A stretch of DNA of 64,000 nucleotides from Sphingopyxis sp. HIX. Lineage in GTDB: Bacteria > Pseudomonadota > Alphaproteobacteria > Sphingomonadales > Sphingomonadaceae. The stretch is from contig NZ_LNSB01000006.1 of the NCBI RefSeq assembly GCF_001468285.1, positions 1 to 64,000 of the forward strand, read 5' to 3'. The notes below the pieces were generated by a model. The model did no database searches and was not told the DNA's origin. It worked only from the letters and a program-made list of their open reading frames with translations. A program made the position numbers and the translations under genes. Position 1 is the first letter of the stretch, and every line of letters begins with the position of its first letter. Shown piece after piece: positions 1-10,177 of this stretch.

Positions 1-149
1 GTCGGGGTCGGCGTGGGGGTCGGGGTCGGCGCCGGGATCACGATCACGCCTTCGCCGGGCGAGGCGACGCCGTCGGCGCCGCAAGCGGCCAGAATGGAAC
101 AGGCCACGCCGCTGAGCATGACCAAACGAACGCGCGCGAAAGCCGCCAT
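1..149 (-). CDS. Lipoprotein with Pro-Thr linker, N-terminal part only
   Basis: The gene runs off the left edge of the window. On the minus strand an ATG at 149-147 is preceded by a GGAG Shine-Dalgarno at 159-156. The peptide begins with basic residues, a hydrophobic stretch and a lipobox ending LAAC, so it should be exported and lipid-anchored. About 15 residues after the Cys a run of alternating Pro and Thr begins, a typical flexible linker in surface lipoproteins. The rest of the protein is outside the window, so the function cannot be named. Confidence 0.7.
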   Translation of the reverse strand, partial: MAAFARVRLVMLSGVACSILAACGADGVASPGEGVIVIPAPTPTPTPTP

Positions 150-467
150 GAAATTCTCCGTTATCCGCTGTGCGCGCCCAAAGCCCGGGCGGCGCCCCTG
201 CTGAAAGTCACCGGCCGGAACGGCGAAACTATTCCGCCGCCCCCCGATGGGGCCGCCACTAGGGTGATTCGGTGACGGTCTGACGCCAGAGCGATGACAT
301 TTGGGTGACTCTTTGGAGTCGCTTCGATGACAGCCGCGGCTCTGCGCCGCGCGGCTTCTTCGCAGCTGCAAAAATAAATGCGGCGTTGGTCGCTTGCATC
401 GCCCGGAAAGCTTTGCTAGGCGCCCGCTCCTACCTGGTGCCGGACCCGTTCCGGACCATCATGATGT
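150..467. other. Intergenic, no gene seen
   Basis: No convincing reading frame is present here. The stretch separates the leftward lipoprotein gene from the rightward tRNA and presumably carries both promoters. I could not pick out a clear -35/-10 pair. Confidence 0.5.
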
Positions 468-554
468 GCGGTCGTGGCGGAACTGGTAGACGCGCAACGT
501 TGAGGTCGTTGTGGCCGAAAGGCCGTGGAAGTTCGAGTCTTCTCGACCGCACCA
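468..554 (+). tRNA. tRNA-Leu (anticodon GAG)
   Basis: The acceptor stem is a perfect 7-bp pairing of GCGGTCG (468-474) with CGACCGC (544-550), followed by A and an encoded CCA. The D-arm carries the class-II pattern with TGGTAGACGC. The anticodon stem CAACG/CGTTG encloses a TTGAGGT loop with anticodon GAG. A long variable arm built on GGCC-GAAA-GGCC is present, and the T loop is TTCGAGT. The long variable arm and the anticodon identify leucine. The accessory block that follows suggests this tRNA may be an island insertion site, but I found no second copy of its 3' end. Confidence 0.95.
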
Positions 555-1037
555 TGAACGCCATATTATGGCACAAACTCAGATAGTTAGAGAACCCCTC
601 TACTTTATTGGACCACCTTTTAGTCCACCTTTGTGCAGGATCAGGCGGACGTATAAACGTCTCTTCCTGACCTAGATCATTTAAATTTCTGGATTTTTCT
701 GCTCGGGAAGAATTGCGGATTACACAGCAATCAGCTGCTACTGGCCGATGTCGGTCGTAACCCCGGCCCGCCAGCTTTCCGGACAGCGGCCGTTTGCTCG
801 GCTCACCGGCTATCGCGCCGAGACGGCCACCCCGGCTGTCATTGAACCTGACGGGCTCATAAACGCTGATGCGTTTGAATCTATTTTCGAGGATGATGGT
901 CGGGGATCCTGCTGAACGCACCGGAAACCATCGGTGCTCTGAGAGATAATCCGCGAGCTCTCGTCGGATGGGCAATGTCCGCGTTGCAATCAACCATTCG
1001 ACATGAGACAGAGCGGCGTCAGTTCGGAGAAATCCCA
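555..1037. other. Intergenic, no gene supported
   Basis: The region between the tRNA and the hydrolase gene is comparatively AT-rich at its left end. A long minus-strand frame crosses it, but that frame also runs through the tRNA and lacks coding character. I see no integrase remnant and no repeat of the tRNA end. The promoter of the downstream gene should lie here. Confidence 0.5.
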
Positions 1038-2714
1038 ATGGAAAACTGGCTGTTGGCCATGGCGAAGGCGGAAACGCCTCGAGTCGTTGCAAGCCTCGCT
1101 GGCGCGCCGCGCCCACCCGTCGAGGCCTTTACCGATCTCGACGAATTCGGCTGGCGTCTCGTCGTCAGCCGGGCCGAGGTCCTCCTCGATGCCGATGACT
1201 TGCCGAACGCAGAGCGAATTTCCGGCGACCTAGCACCGGTGGCCCTCGGATCTCTTCATCTCAGCACCAGTATGGCCAGCGAAATCCTCGGATTGGCGGC
1301 CGAGGTGGCAACACGGGGCGGCGACCTGCCCCGTGCGGCTCGCCTGCTCTTAGAACTTTCAGGTCTGCTCGAAATCCGACTTGGCCCGAGTAGCGGCGAG
1401 CAGCAAGGTATCCTCCGTCGCCTCGACGTCATCTCCTCGGCCCTTAACGATGTCAAACTTCGCGAAGAGATTGCAGCGATTAGAGCCCGGCTCGGTGCCG
1501 GCGACCGTCAGACGCTAGGCAGTGGCTCCTCACGTTACGCTCAGGAGGATGTCGCGTACGCGACACAAGCGGTTGACGTCTTCTACGCCACGCACCGGAG
1601 CCGCACCGGCCGAGAAGATGCGTGCCGCTACTTTGGCGGACGACGTGGGATACTACAGTTTGGCGTGGCCGAGGTCATCGTCACCCCAAATCCCGACCTC
1701 CAGAAGTTGCCCGCGGTCCACATCTGGCGCTTGCAGTTTCGGCGCAAGTGGACGGACCGCGCCTACTTGAAGACGGTGGCAGCGCTTGGACACGAAGCCT
1801 TTCTCGAGCGGCTTAAAGGCGCACTTAAGGATTTCGGTCGCCGCGAGATCCTGCTGTTTGTCCACGGCTTCAATGTATCGTTCCGAGGTGCAGCTGAGGT
1901 GGCCGCCACGTTGGCGGTTGACCTCGATCTTGACGGAGTTCCGGTTCTCTACAGTTGGCCTTCTCAAGGAAACTTCGTGTCTTATTTTGTCGACCGCAAC
2001 AATGTGATCCGCGAGCATGTCGATGCTCTTGCGGATCTCTTCGTGGCCCTGTCAGCGATCCCCGACGTCGGATCGATCACCGTTGTCGCTCACTCCATGG
2101 GCAACCAGTTTCTTTTGTCGGCGCTAGAGCGCGCACAACAAAAAAACGCCGCTGCAACGGCCCAGACGATTGTCTTTGCGTCTCCCGATGTTGACCGCGC
2201 TGACTTTACAGCCCGCGCGAGTGAACTCACCGCGCGCGCGGCTCGTTTAACGGTCTACGCCTCTCGCCGAGATCGGGCGTTGTGGTTATCGGCGATGTTG
2301 CAGGCCTACGACCGCGCTGGGGATGCGGCGGAACCGGTCATTGTTCCTGGTGTCGAGACCATAGACACCTCACAGGTAAGTTCCGGCGCAATCGGCCACG
2401 GCGATTTTGCAGGCCCTGCTCTGGACGATCTGCGCTCGCAGGCATGGTTCGGATTGCCCGCGGAAGCCCGCGACGCGATCCTGGAGGAAGCGACGTTTGG
2501 TGGCGGCCGCTATTGGCGAATCGTCGAGACCGAGGACGCCGATGCCTTTGGCATGGCGTTGGTTCTGTGCCGCAGGCTCGGGCGCACCGCGCTTCCCCAC
2601 ATCGATCAACTCATCGCGGCGGCTCCGGGTCGCACAACGCGCCTAAGTACGGCCGGCCAGAAGCTACGCAATTACGTTGAGCGCATCCTCGCCGACCAGA
2701 GTGGCGACCCGTAG
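1038..2714 (+). CDS. Alpha/beta hydrolase (DUF900-like) with N-terminal helical repeats
   Basis: A 558-residue protein. The start chosen is ATG 1038, which has GGAGA at 1026-1030; a longer in-frame start at 975 lacks such a site. The first ~170 residues are Ala/Leu/Arg-rich helices resembling degenerate TPR-type repeats. The catalytic half shows an oxyanion-type LLFVHGFN strand near residue 275, then VLYSWPS, and a nucleophile elbow AHSMG with Ser353. This pattern matches the DUF900 family of serine hydrolases. There is no signal peptide, so it should act in the cytoplasm. Its stop lies two bases from the stop of the convergent CHAT protease gene. A helical-repeat hydrolase paired with a CHAT protease suggests a conflict or signalling module, but that role is inferred and the substrate is unknown. 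Confidence 0.8.
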   Translation: MENWLLAMAKAETPRVVASLAGAPRPPVEAFTDLDEFGWRLVVSRAEVLLDADDLPNAERISGDLAPVALGSLHLSTSMASEILGLAAEVATRGGDLPRAARLLLELSGLLEIRLGPSSGEQQGILRRLDVISSALNDVKLREEIAAIRARLGAGDRQTLGSGSSRYAQEDVAYATQAVDVFYATHRSRTGREDACRYFGGRRGILQFGVAEVIVTPNPDLQKLPAVHIWRLQFRRKWTDRAYLKTVAALGHEAFLERLKGALKDFGRREILLFVHGFNVSFRGAAEVAATLAVDLDLDGVPVLYSWPSQGNFVSYFVDRNNVIREHVDALADLFVALSAIPDVGSITVVAHSMGNQFLLSALERAQQKNAAATAQTIVFASPDVDRADFTARASELTARAARLTVYASRRDRALWLSAMLQAYDRAGDAAEPVIVPGVETIDTSQVSSGAIGHGDFAGPALDDLRSQAWFGLPAEARDAILEEATFGGGRYWRIVETEDADAFGMALVLCRRLGRTALPHIDQLIAAAPGRTTRLSTAGQKLRNYVERILADQSGDP

Positions 2715-2716
2715 CG

Positions 2717-5700
2717 TCAGAACAGCGGCTCTCCGCCATCGCCGAGGAGCACAAATGCCGCCCAAAACCCGGGTTGCGAGAACCGGCCCTGTTCGTCATC
2801 GCGCAGGTCTATCATGGCGTTACGCAATGCTTCGGCGCGCGGGACGCCATGGTTTCTTGGATCAAACAGCCGACGCACGAGGGCCTCAGTGGCCGCAGCA
2901 CTTGCCGACCAATGGGAGACAAGAACGGCTCTCGCCCCCGCTCGGATAAGCGCGGTCGCCAGACCCGAGAATGCTGAGGCACCATACTCGCCGTCGCCTG
3001 CGGCGGTATTGCAAGCCGTGAGTAGGGCCAAGTCGGCCTCGATTCTGAGGCCGCTTAGATCCTCCGCGGTGAGCAGCGCTTCACGAGCCCGGTTCCAATT
3101 TCCGGCTTGGACGACCTTGGGCCATGTGGCGCACGACAGCAGCAAGGCGGGCTGTCGCACACCCGCCACCTGTAACTCTTGGGCGGTGAGGCCGTGGGTA
3201 GAAAAGCAGATGTAGCGATAACGGGCCAACTCGCCGCTTGCATTCAAAGCCAGCAACCGCGCCTTGGTGGCTTCGCTTCTCGACAGGACAAAGCTGTCGC
3301 GCCGCCCGAAGGTCGCGGCGAGCCGATCCAGTATCGCGCCGGTTTCTGGGACTTCACGCAATCCCGCCAGCGACGGTTCTCCACCTAACCGTCGGTTAAG
3401 GAGCGCCGCGAGGGGATCAGCGTCCAGTGTCTCGCACCGGGTGGCACCCAAGACGGGGTCACCGATGCCAAAGAAGGCTCGCGAAGCCTGGCTCGGCGAC
3501 CGCCGCTCCCTACCGTCCACGAAGGACGCTACCGACGGCATCATGCTTATCGCAAAGCGGTCCACCACGAAGGGCGCGGCCAGATCGTTTTCGTTCTGAT
3601 CCACATCTGGCACCCAGCGCAAGAGTGAGAGAGGCATCTCAGCCAGAGGTCCACCCACTACGAATATGACGTGCGAAGCGTTGGCGAGATGCGGGGCTAG
3701 GGCCGGGATCATACGGCGCGAGATGCTGCGCATGCTAAACGGGTCAGACTGCTGCAAAGCGTCGTCTGAAAGCCGGTTGGTTATACGGTTACGTAACTGA
3801 AGCGACATTTCCGTGAGGGTCAGCGAAACCAACGCGGCATCCGTTTGCGTCACGACCACGGCTGAGACGATTTCGGCCGGCGGGATCACCACCATCACTT
3901 CACCAGCGCGAAGCGCGCCTTGTGCCGCTGGGAGAGAAACAGCCGCCGCATTTAACGCATCGTCGGCGTGGCTCCGCGCGGCGAAACCGCTCTCGAACGC
4001 ACTAGCGGCGGACGACACAAGACAACGCTGGGCGATCCGGAATGCTTCCTCGATATTAGCCGCTTCAGGGGCGGCTTGGTGTGCGACCGAGAGCGCGATG
4101 AAGTGGTGGCGGAACGCCGTCGCGAAGGTCCGCGCCTCGTGTCGTTCACGGTCTACAAAGGCGGCCGCGCCCGCGGCCGCAAGCGTAGCCATCCGGGCCT
4201 CAATGATCCCCGACGCCCGTCGATATACCTCAAGTGCTGGCGCAAAGCCGCACCCCTCAGCGAGGGATAGCAGATGGTTGATGCGCTCCTTCGAGTGCGA
4301 TCCGAAGGCCGCTACCACGTCAGCGTCCGAAGGCGATTGGCTTCTAACTTCGTCCGCCTTTTGAGGCAAAGTGTGTTTGCGTTGCATGATTTGATACTCA
4401 TGCCGCATCGCCATCAGGAGTCGTTCGACCTGCGGATCGCGGGGCAGGGCCTCGACGATTTCGAAGCACCTAGCGAACGCAGAGTCAGCGGCCTCCACCT
4501 GCCCAGCCATGCTGAGCCGCACGCCCCGAGAGCCGTAGAAGTGGCCCATCTCAAGGTGACCGGCCGGGAAGGCATCGCGGAAGGCCGCTTCCGTGCGCGC
4601 GTCGAGTTCGTTCTCCGTGAAGGAGCCAATCGGTGCGCCATCGTCCGTTGATAGCAACGAGGCTGCCTCAATGTTTCGACGGATGTTGAATAGACCCAGA
4701 GCGTTGTCGAGCGTAATTGCCAGATTCCGGCGGGACTCTTCGTCGGATCTGCCCTCCAGCGCGTCGATAACCTGACTGTAGAGCCGGGCCGCTTCCTCTA
4801 AACGTCCAGCCTCCTTCAAGATCCTCGCCTCGGACACAATCGCGCCGAGGTCAGTGTCGCGTGCGCCATCGCGGCCTTGGAGCGCGTCGCCAAGCTCGCG
4901 CGCCAGTTCGCCAAAACCGATGCGAGTGAGATCTACGCTAAGAGCTTCGGCAAGCCTACCGAGATAAGCGGCTTCCGCGGCGTCGGCCGCCGGTGTTGCC
5001 TTTAGGCGCGCGACGAGACTGACCAGGAGCGGCTCGGCTTCCCCCGTTCTACCAGCCAGTACGAGTGCCCGTCCATAGTTGACGTCGAGGGCGAGCTGCT
5101 TGGTTGGTTGGCAGGCCCCCGCGACCTGCAGAAGTGCGCGCGCCCGATCGAGACGCCCCAGCGCGGCTCGTGTATCACCACGATCGAGTGCAATGACACC
5201 GGCAATCCCGGCCAGCTGCGCTTCCGCTGCAGCGGCGTGGGCGCCGCTGTCGCGCCCAATATCGGCAGCCAGTGCTTGGGCGATGTGTCGCTCTGCAGTG
5301 TCAAAATCCTTGATCGTCCAAAGGGCCTCTGCCAGCCCGCAGCGCGCAACCGTGGTGCCGACGTGCCCTTCGCCGAGGCGACGCGCCCGCTCCCGCAAGA
5401 TCGTTTCTCGGACTAGCACGACGTCGTGCTCGCGTCCTGCTGCGCTCAACTGCGAAGCCATCGATTCAAGACCGATGGTCTGGTCGCCGCGGTAGTCTGA
5501 CGCCTCGAAAATCTGAAGGAGAAAGCGCAAGCACTCGGTTGCATCCTCGAATGCCCCGTCCTCGACGAGTATTGAGAGCGCGCCGCTCAGTGTCTGCACC
5601 ATTTCTAGCGTGGCCGGGCTCGCGCGGAGATTGACCTGGATCGCAAATATCAGCGCAGCGGCTGCGCGGCGCGGGGCCGCTTCGAGGGTTCGCTGAAAGC

Positions 5701-5956
5701 TGTTCTCATCGCGCAGGATCTCTGCGGCTTCTTCGGGCGTGACGATAGTGGCCAAGGCTAGAAGGTCCTGATTGGCACGATCGATCGACGCATCGTCGAC
5801 AATGGTGCTATCGTCCGAAGTTGTACTGACCGAACTTTGGAATGGCAACCAGCGCTTGATCTTTGGAAATATTCCAATGCGGCTGTCCGGTCCCCCGAAC
5901 TGAAAGACTAGTTCGGAAAATTCGCTATACAGTTTGGCACTTTTCGCAATGAACAC
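2717..5956 (-). CDS. TPR-CHAT caspase-like protease
   Basis: A 1079-residue protein. Residues ~100-600 are rich in short Ala/Leu helices with A-x-x-L-x-x-A spacing, consistent with tetratricopeptide repeats used for protein sensing. The C-terminal ~330 residues form a CHAT domain. The catalytic His is H921 in FSTHG and the Cys is C982 in LLTACNTA, followed by the usual G-A-R-A-V-L-V-S-HW strand. CHAT proteases are caspase relatives found in bacterial defence modules (for example with TPR proteins or gasdermins) and in peptide signalling. The assigned start is a GTG; no nearby ATG exists. Both catalytic residues are intact, so the protease should be active. The target is unknown. The adjacent convergent hydrolase is the likely partner or effector, which is an inference. 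Confidence 0.85.
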   Translation of the reverse strand: MFIAKSAKLYSEFSELVFQFGGPDSRIGIFPKIKRWLPFQSSVSTTSDDSTIVDDASIDRANQDLLALATIVTPEEAAEILRDENSFQRTLEAAPRRAAAALIFAIQVNLRASPATLEMVQTLSGALSILVEDGAFEDATECLRFLLQIFEASDYRGDQTIGLESMASQLSAAGREHDVVLVRETILRERARRLGEGHVGTTVARCGLAEALWTIKDFDTAERHIAQALAADIGRDSGAHAAAAEAQLAGIAGVIALDRGDTRAALGRLDRARALLQVAGACQPTKQLALDVNYGRALVLAGRTGEAEPLLVSLVARLKATPAADAAEAAYLGRLAEALSVDLTRIGFGELARELGDALQGRDGARDTDLGAIVSEARILKEAGRLEEAARLYSQVIDALEGRSDEESRRNLAITLDNALGLFNIRRNIEAASLLSTDDGAPIGSFTENELDARTEAAFRDAFPAGHLEMGHFYGSRGVRLSMAGQVEAADSAFARCFEIVEALPRDPQVERLLMAMRHEYQIMQRKHTLPQKADEVRSQSPSDADVVAAFGSHSKERINHLLSLAEGCGFAPALEVYRRASGIIEARMATLAAAGAAAFVDRERHEARTFATAFRHHFIALSVAHQAAPEAANIEEAFRIAQRCLVSSAASAFESGFAARSHADDALNAAAVSLPAAQGALRAGEVMVVIPPAEIVSAVVVTQTDAALVSLTLTEMSLQLRNRITNRLSDDALQQSDPFSMRSISRRMIPALAPHLANASHVIFVVGGPLAEMPLSLLRWVPDVDQNENDLAAPFVVDRFAISMMPSVASFVDGRERRSPSQASRAFFGIGDPVLGATRCETLDADPLAALLNRRLGGEPSLAGLREVPETGAILDRLAATFGRRDSFVLSRSEATKARLLALNASGELARYRYICFSTHGLTAQELQVAGVRQPALLLSCATWPKVVQAGNWNRAREALLTAEDLSGLRIEADLALLTACNTAAGDGEYGASAFSGLATALIRAGARAVLVSHWSASAAATEALVRRLFDPRNHGVPRAEALRNAMIDLRDDEQGRFSQPGFWAAFVLLGDGGEPLF

Positions 5957-6776
5957 AAAGTTGTGATCACAATAGTCTTCGAGACGGCAGCTCCCAGGCT
6001 GATTTCGTGAGGCACCGAACGTCGAGAGCGAGGCGCCTTGCCGATTGTTCGGTTTGGCTAGTGCGGTCGACCGCGTTCAGCGAGATTGGGCGTCGACCAG
6101 CGCGAATGGGAACGACTAGCTCCGGGTTTATAGCCTATCGACGGCTTTCGACTATTCGCTGTCGTGAACCGGATAGTCGGCATCCGGCCATTCGCGAGGC
6201 CGCTACGAGTGAGCCTATGCCACCCGCCTGAGAGGAGGCGATACAGTATGGCGTCGCCGGATCAGACCCGCGCGGCAACTTGGCGTCGAATCGCTGGCGG
6301 GCTGTTGCTCCGGGCAACGCCGACTTGATGCCAAGTTTGAGCTCAAAGAAGCACCACGCCACTGACTAGTTGGCGATGGAGACGCTCCGCTCGCCGCCGC
6401 GGCGCATTGGGAGCGCGATAGGGCAACGCAGGCAAGATCGTCATCCGGCGCGGGTCCGGAGCGCCAAAAGCGGTTAGCAACTCGGGATGAATCCGCGTTT
6501 GCCGCGCCAAGGATCGAAGCGATGCCGTGAAAAAGAACACAAGACAGCAACCAACCGATCGCCACGATGCGTACGGCGAGCAGGAAAAAACTCCTTCGGC
6601 TACCCTTACACGACCAAAAAATTGCATCCGCAATATAGCACCGGTCCTTTGATATCGGTCCAAGCTGTCTGAACAGGCAACCGATTTTGTGCTATTGGCT
6701 TCGCGGTACCTTCATGCAGACATCTTGACCAATCCCAGAACTAATCGCAAGCTCGGGGTGTGGGGGATGATTCTGC
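5957..6776. other. Long intergenic stretch (820 bp)
   Basis: It lies between two divergently transcribed modules, the CHAT gene going left and the phosphoesterase operon going right. Only short overlapping frames without coding bias are present. It should hold both promoters. I see no tRNA, transposase or obvious repeat. The size is unusual for this compact genome and would allow an unannotated RNA, but I have no direct evidence for one. Confidence 0.4.
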
Positions 6777-8114
6777 GTGCCGCTTAGCAAACTGACAATC
6801 CTTCAGATCGGAGACGTTCATTTCCCTGAATGGTCGGACGAGGCCGCTGTGGTTGACCTAAAACTCTCGTCCTTCTCCCCAACGATAATCTCCAACCTCC
6901 GCACGAGCCCACTTGGTTCAGTGCTTTCGGAGCTGCGGCGCGTTTGCCAGAGGGAGCATATCGATGCGGTGATGACGATGGGGGACTACACTAGCATCGG
7001 CGCCACCGACCGGATCGAAGACGCCGTCATGGTGATGGACGGCATTATCAACGATACCATTGGCGGACGCGATATTCCAATCTTCGGTGTTCCCGGAAAC
7101 CATGACGTCTCCAAGGCCGACGCCGTCGAGTTCGGAGACGTCGGCAAGTTCAAGCATCTGGTCGATGCCTTCGGAAAATATCGTTGGCGGCCCACGCCAA
7201 CCCAGTCTTTTGTGAGGTATGAGGTCGCTGGCGCGGACGGCGCAAGCTTGACGGCGTATCTACTTAACTCAAGTGTCGGTTCCTGGTCGAAGTCTCTTTA
7301 TCCAGAAGGCATGCGCTCGAGCATCTTCGAATCCGACGCCTCTTCGGAGCCTCTCAAGCTTGTCGATGAACATCTCTTCGGCGACAGCCTGCCTAAGGCG
7401 AATTCGGTCGATACATTGCTGACTCAGGTCTATGAACAACTCGATACCCCTTATTTTCGCGCAGTCGACCTCAATGACATTGCGACACAACTGAGCGAGG
7501 CGCGAAAGGCCACCTTGGTAGTGTCGCATCATAATTTGCTCCCTCAATATACTCCGCGGGTCAGCTATTTTGGCGAGGTTCTCAATGCTGGATATGCTCG
7601 TCAAGCTTTCCTTCAGTCCGGGGCAGATGTAATCTATCTTCACGGGCACATTCACGACGATCCAATTGAGATCGTTACTTCTCCGGAACCCGGTACCGGG
7701 AAGATCTTTATGATCGCTGCCCCGGCGCTTCCGTCGGGATTCAACAAAATCACGACCTTCTTTACGGCCGACAAGCGGCCGTTCCTGATCAAGGTGACAT
7801 TTTTCCGAGTTGATCGGTCGGGCCGTGTGATTTCCGGCAACACCGCCATGTCGAGACTTATCCCACTTATTGTCCGTCCTGAGGATTTGCTTCGCAAGGA
7901 CGTTCATCGCCTATGGAAGTACATCACCCAAGAATTGCCAGAGTCTGACCGTGGAATATTCAGCTGGGACGAACTGGTCGAGCACGGACGACACGTAAAC
8001 GTCAGCGAAGCGGAAGTAGAAGCGGTAGTACTCGCGCTTCACTGTGCGGGTTTCATCGAAATTCACAATTTCTCAGAGTCCTTTGAATCATGGCGGGTGG
8101 AGATTCGGAAATGA
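6777..8114 (+). CDS. Calcineurin-like metallophosphoesterase, first gene of coupled trio
   Basis: A 445-residue protein with the full metal-binding signature: D13-x-H15 in IGDVH, GD at 69-70 in MTMGDY, GNHD at 107-110, the HH pair at 251-252 in VSHHN, and G-H-I-H at 290-293 in LHGHIHDD. This defines a dinuclear metallophosphoesterase that could hydrolyse phosphodiesters such as nucleotides or nucleic acid ends. The C-terminal ~100 residues form an added domain that looks helical. The GTG start at 6777 is preceded by GGGGGA at 6762-6767; an ATG at 6767 in another frame stops after six codons. The stop overlaps the next start as ATGA, so expression is coupled to the ATPase. There is no signal peptide. 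The substrate is unknown, and an effector role in defence is inferred from the context. Confidence 0.88.
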   Translation: MPLSKLTILQIGDVHFPEWSDEAAVVDLKLSSFSPTIISNLRTSPLGSVLSELRRVCQREHIDAVMTMGDYTSIGATDRIEDAVMVMDGIINDTIGGRDIPIFGVPGNHDVSKADAVEFGDVGKFKHLVDAFGKYRWRPTPTQSFVRYEVAGADGASLTAYLLNSSVGSWSKSLYPEGMRSSIFESDASSEPLKLVDEHLFGDSLPKANSVDTLLTQVYEQLDTPYFRAVDLNDIATQLSEARKATLVVSHHNLLPQYTPRVSYFGEVLNAGYARQAFLQSGADVIYLHGHIHDDPIEIVTSPEPGTGKIFMIAAPALPSGFNKITTFFTADKRPFLIKVTFFRVDRSGRVISGNTAMSRLIPLIVRPEDLLRKDVHRLWKYITQELPESDRGIFSWDELVEHGRHVNVSEAEVEAVVLALHCAGFIEIHNFSESFESWRVEIRK

Positions 8115-10177
8115 ATGAGCTCCCCCAAAATCCTTTCGAACCAACGAAGATCGAGCATGAACGCGATCCGGTCTTCTGGCTCTCCAGTCGCGCCAAGGAA
8201 TTGGCCAGCGGCATGAAGCACGCCCACGTCGCCGGATCTCGAGGAAGCGGCAAGACCACTCTGCTCAGATCGCTGCGCACGGCCGACATCAAGTCCAATC
8301 CCTCCCTGCGTAATCAGTATCGCCGATCCGTATTCGACTGGTTCGGTACCTATATCCAATTCAATCGGACCCTGCAGACAGTCGTCGACAACACCACTAA
8401 AGCTGTGATCGGATATCTCCGCTCGCTCGGGACGGCACATCTGATTGACGAGGATCAGATCGCCTACCGAGTGTTCGATTTCTATCTCGAACTAACGCTG
8501 CTTCAGGCATTCGTCGCCGACATCGTCGCGATTTCCGATCGAAGGGAATTGTCAGTTTCGGCGCGCCTTGAGCAGGAGGTCTGTGCCCGCGTTCTGCTAA
8601 AGCTCGGTTACGACCAGAAATATGGGCGAGCCGATGTCTATTCTCTCTCGACCGAGTTACAACGCACCCGCGCGCTCTTCACCGCCTTGCCGACCGAAAC
8701 CACCATGGTGGCTTTGATTGAAGCACTTAATGCTTTCACGCCGAACGATCTGCTCGACGAGGTCGTCGCCCTGATCGGCGGGTTGCGGGGGCAGATGATC
8801 CAGAAAAGCCGGCATATCCGTCCGATCGTTCTGATAGACGACTGCGAAAGCCTACTGCCGCAACAGCAGATCATCCTTAACACAATTCTCAAATCTTTCG
8901 AAGGGCGGATCAAGTTCATACTCGCCTTCATTGCCGGGCAGTATGATAGTAGCTCGACAACCCTTCCGAATACCGTCCTCAAGGATGATGACTATCTGCC
9001 CATCAAGCTCGATGAGGAGCCTAGGGAGAAGTTTGTCGAATTCTGTGAGCACGTCACGCGCACGCGTCTCGAATATTATTACAACAACGGTGGTGGATTA
9101 CTGAAACGCCCCCTGCCTACCTTCAAGCTGAATCAGGTTTTAGGAAACCCGGCACCGAACACCCTGATCGCAACGATGGTCTCTGCTTCGATGTCACAGC
9201 GCGTTAGTTCTTGGGCGGGAGAAGTCAGCGATACTAAGCGCCATCTGCGCACTATCATCGACCGCAAGAACTGGTCAAAGCTGTCAATCGAGGATCCGCA
9301 ACAGCCTTACATCGAGCATACCTTGCTGCGCTTGCTCAGCACCCCACTCGATTCGTTAAAATCTATTCGGCAGCAGGACACATTCGCAAAGGTTGTGGAT
9401 CGTAAACAGGTCGCGGCGCTTGTCTATATTGTGAAATCACATTTCCGGGGTCAGCCCGTGCCGTATGCTGGCGCACAAACGGTGATGAACCTCTCGACTG
9501 GCTGCATTCGCGACTATCTCGATATTATGGGTGCGATCTATGAAGAAGCAATAGGGGCCATCGACCGCGAATGGAGCGCAAATCGCATCCCAAAGCTGAG
9601 CCATCTCATATATTTCGCGGAGCCGAAGAACCCGATCCGATGGGATATACAGCGCTCCGGCATTCTGGCGTCATCTGAGCGGAAATGGAAAACGCTGCGT
9701 GACTTCTCGATCAAATCCGCATTCGATATCGTATCCCTAGTACACGGCCTCAGCTCGCTTCTTGTCAACCTTCAGCGGCCTTCCAACCCGAAAAAGGCAG
9801 TCTCGGCCCCGGAGCGCGGGATATTCACGTTTGACTCTGTCCAGCTCGACAAAGTGCTTGAGGTGCGCCGCCTTCAGGTGCGCTCTCGCGAAATTATGCG
9901 TACGTTGCAGCGAGACGGTTTCATCCGCTTGCTGGGCGTGCCCGACGAATATTCAGCCGCCGCGCGCAGGCCAGCATTAATCGAATTTCAGCTACACAAC
10001 CGTCTCTACCCAGAACTCGAAATATCGCATCGGGGGCCCTATGGAACGGTACGCCTCGAGGAGGCACATTTTGCTCTGCTGATTGCCGGGGGAGGCGAGA
10101 TCGATCCCGGTAAATGGGCAGAAGCGGCACTTCCGAAGGGTAAAAGCGGGCTGAAACAAGGGGAGTTCGGCCTTTGA
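8111..10177 (+). CDS. ORC/CDC6-like P-loop ATPase, second gene of coupled trio
   Basis: A 688-residue protein. The start is set at ATG 8111, whose ATGA overlaps the upstream stop and which has GGTGGAG just before it; an in-frame ATG at 8090 is less likely. An NPFEP motif at residues 7-11 precedes a Walker A GSRGSGKT at 42-49. Walker B is VLIDD with D243 and D244. The NPF-then-GSRGSGKTTLL arrangement is typical of proteins annotated as ORC-CDC6 family AAA ATPases in bacterial accessory loci. The C-terminal half contains helices and a region near residues 560-640 that may be a winged helix, which I infer only from pattern. It probably senses nucleic acid and powers the module. Its own stop overlaps the next gene's TTG start. 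Confidence 0.82.
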   Translation: MNELPQNPFEPTKIEHERDPVFWLSSRAKELASGMKHAHVAGSRGSGKTTLLRSLRTADIKSNPSLRNQYRRSVFDWFGTYIQFNRTLQTVVDNTTKAVIGYLRSLGTAHLIDEDQIAYRVFDFYLELTLLQAFVADIVAISDRRELSVSARLEQEVCARVLLKLGYDQKYGRADVYSLSTELQRTRALFTALPTETTMVALIEALNAFTPNDLLDEVVALIGGLRGQMIQKSRHIRPIVLIDDCESLLPQQQIILNTILKSFEGRIKFILAFIAGQYDSSSTTLPNTVLKDDDYLPIKLDEEPREKFVEFCEHVTRTRLEYYYNNGGGLLKRPLPTFKLNQVLGNPAPNTLIATMVSASMSQRVSSWAGEVSDTKRHLRTIIDRKNWSKLSIEDPQQPYIEHTLLRLLSTPLDSLKSIRQQDTFAKVVDRKQVAALVYIVKSHFRGQPVPYAGAQTVMNLSTGCIRDYLDIMGAIYEEAIGAIDREWSANRIPKLSHLIYFAEPKNPIRWDIQRSGILASSERKWKTLRDFSIKSAFDIVSLVHGLSSLLVNLQRPSNPKKAVSAPERGIFTFDSVQLDKVLEVRRLQVRSREIMRTLQRDGFIRLLGVPDEYSAAARRPALIEFQLHNRLYPELEISHRGPYGTVRLEEAHFALLIAGGGEIDPGKWAEAALPKGKSGLKQGEFGL

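Noticed and set aside
430-1116. Long minus-strand frame (228 codons)
   Set aside because: It runs straight through the tRNA-Leu and the start of the hydrolase gene and has no coding character or ribosome site.
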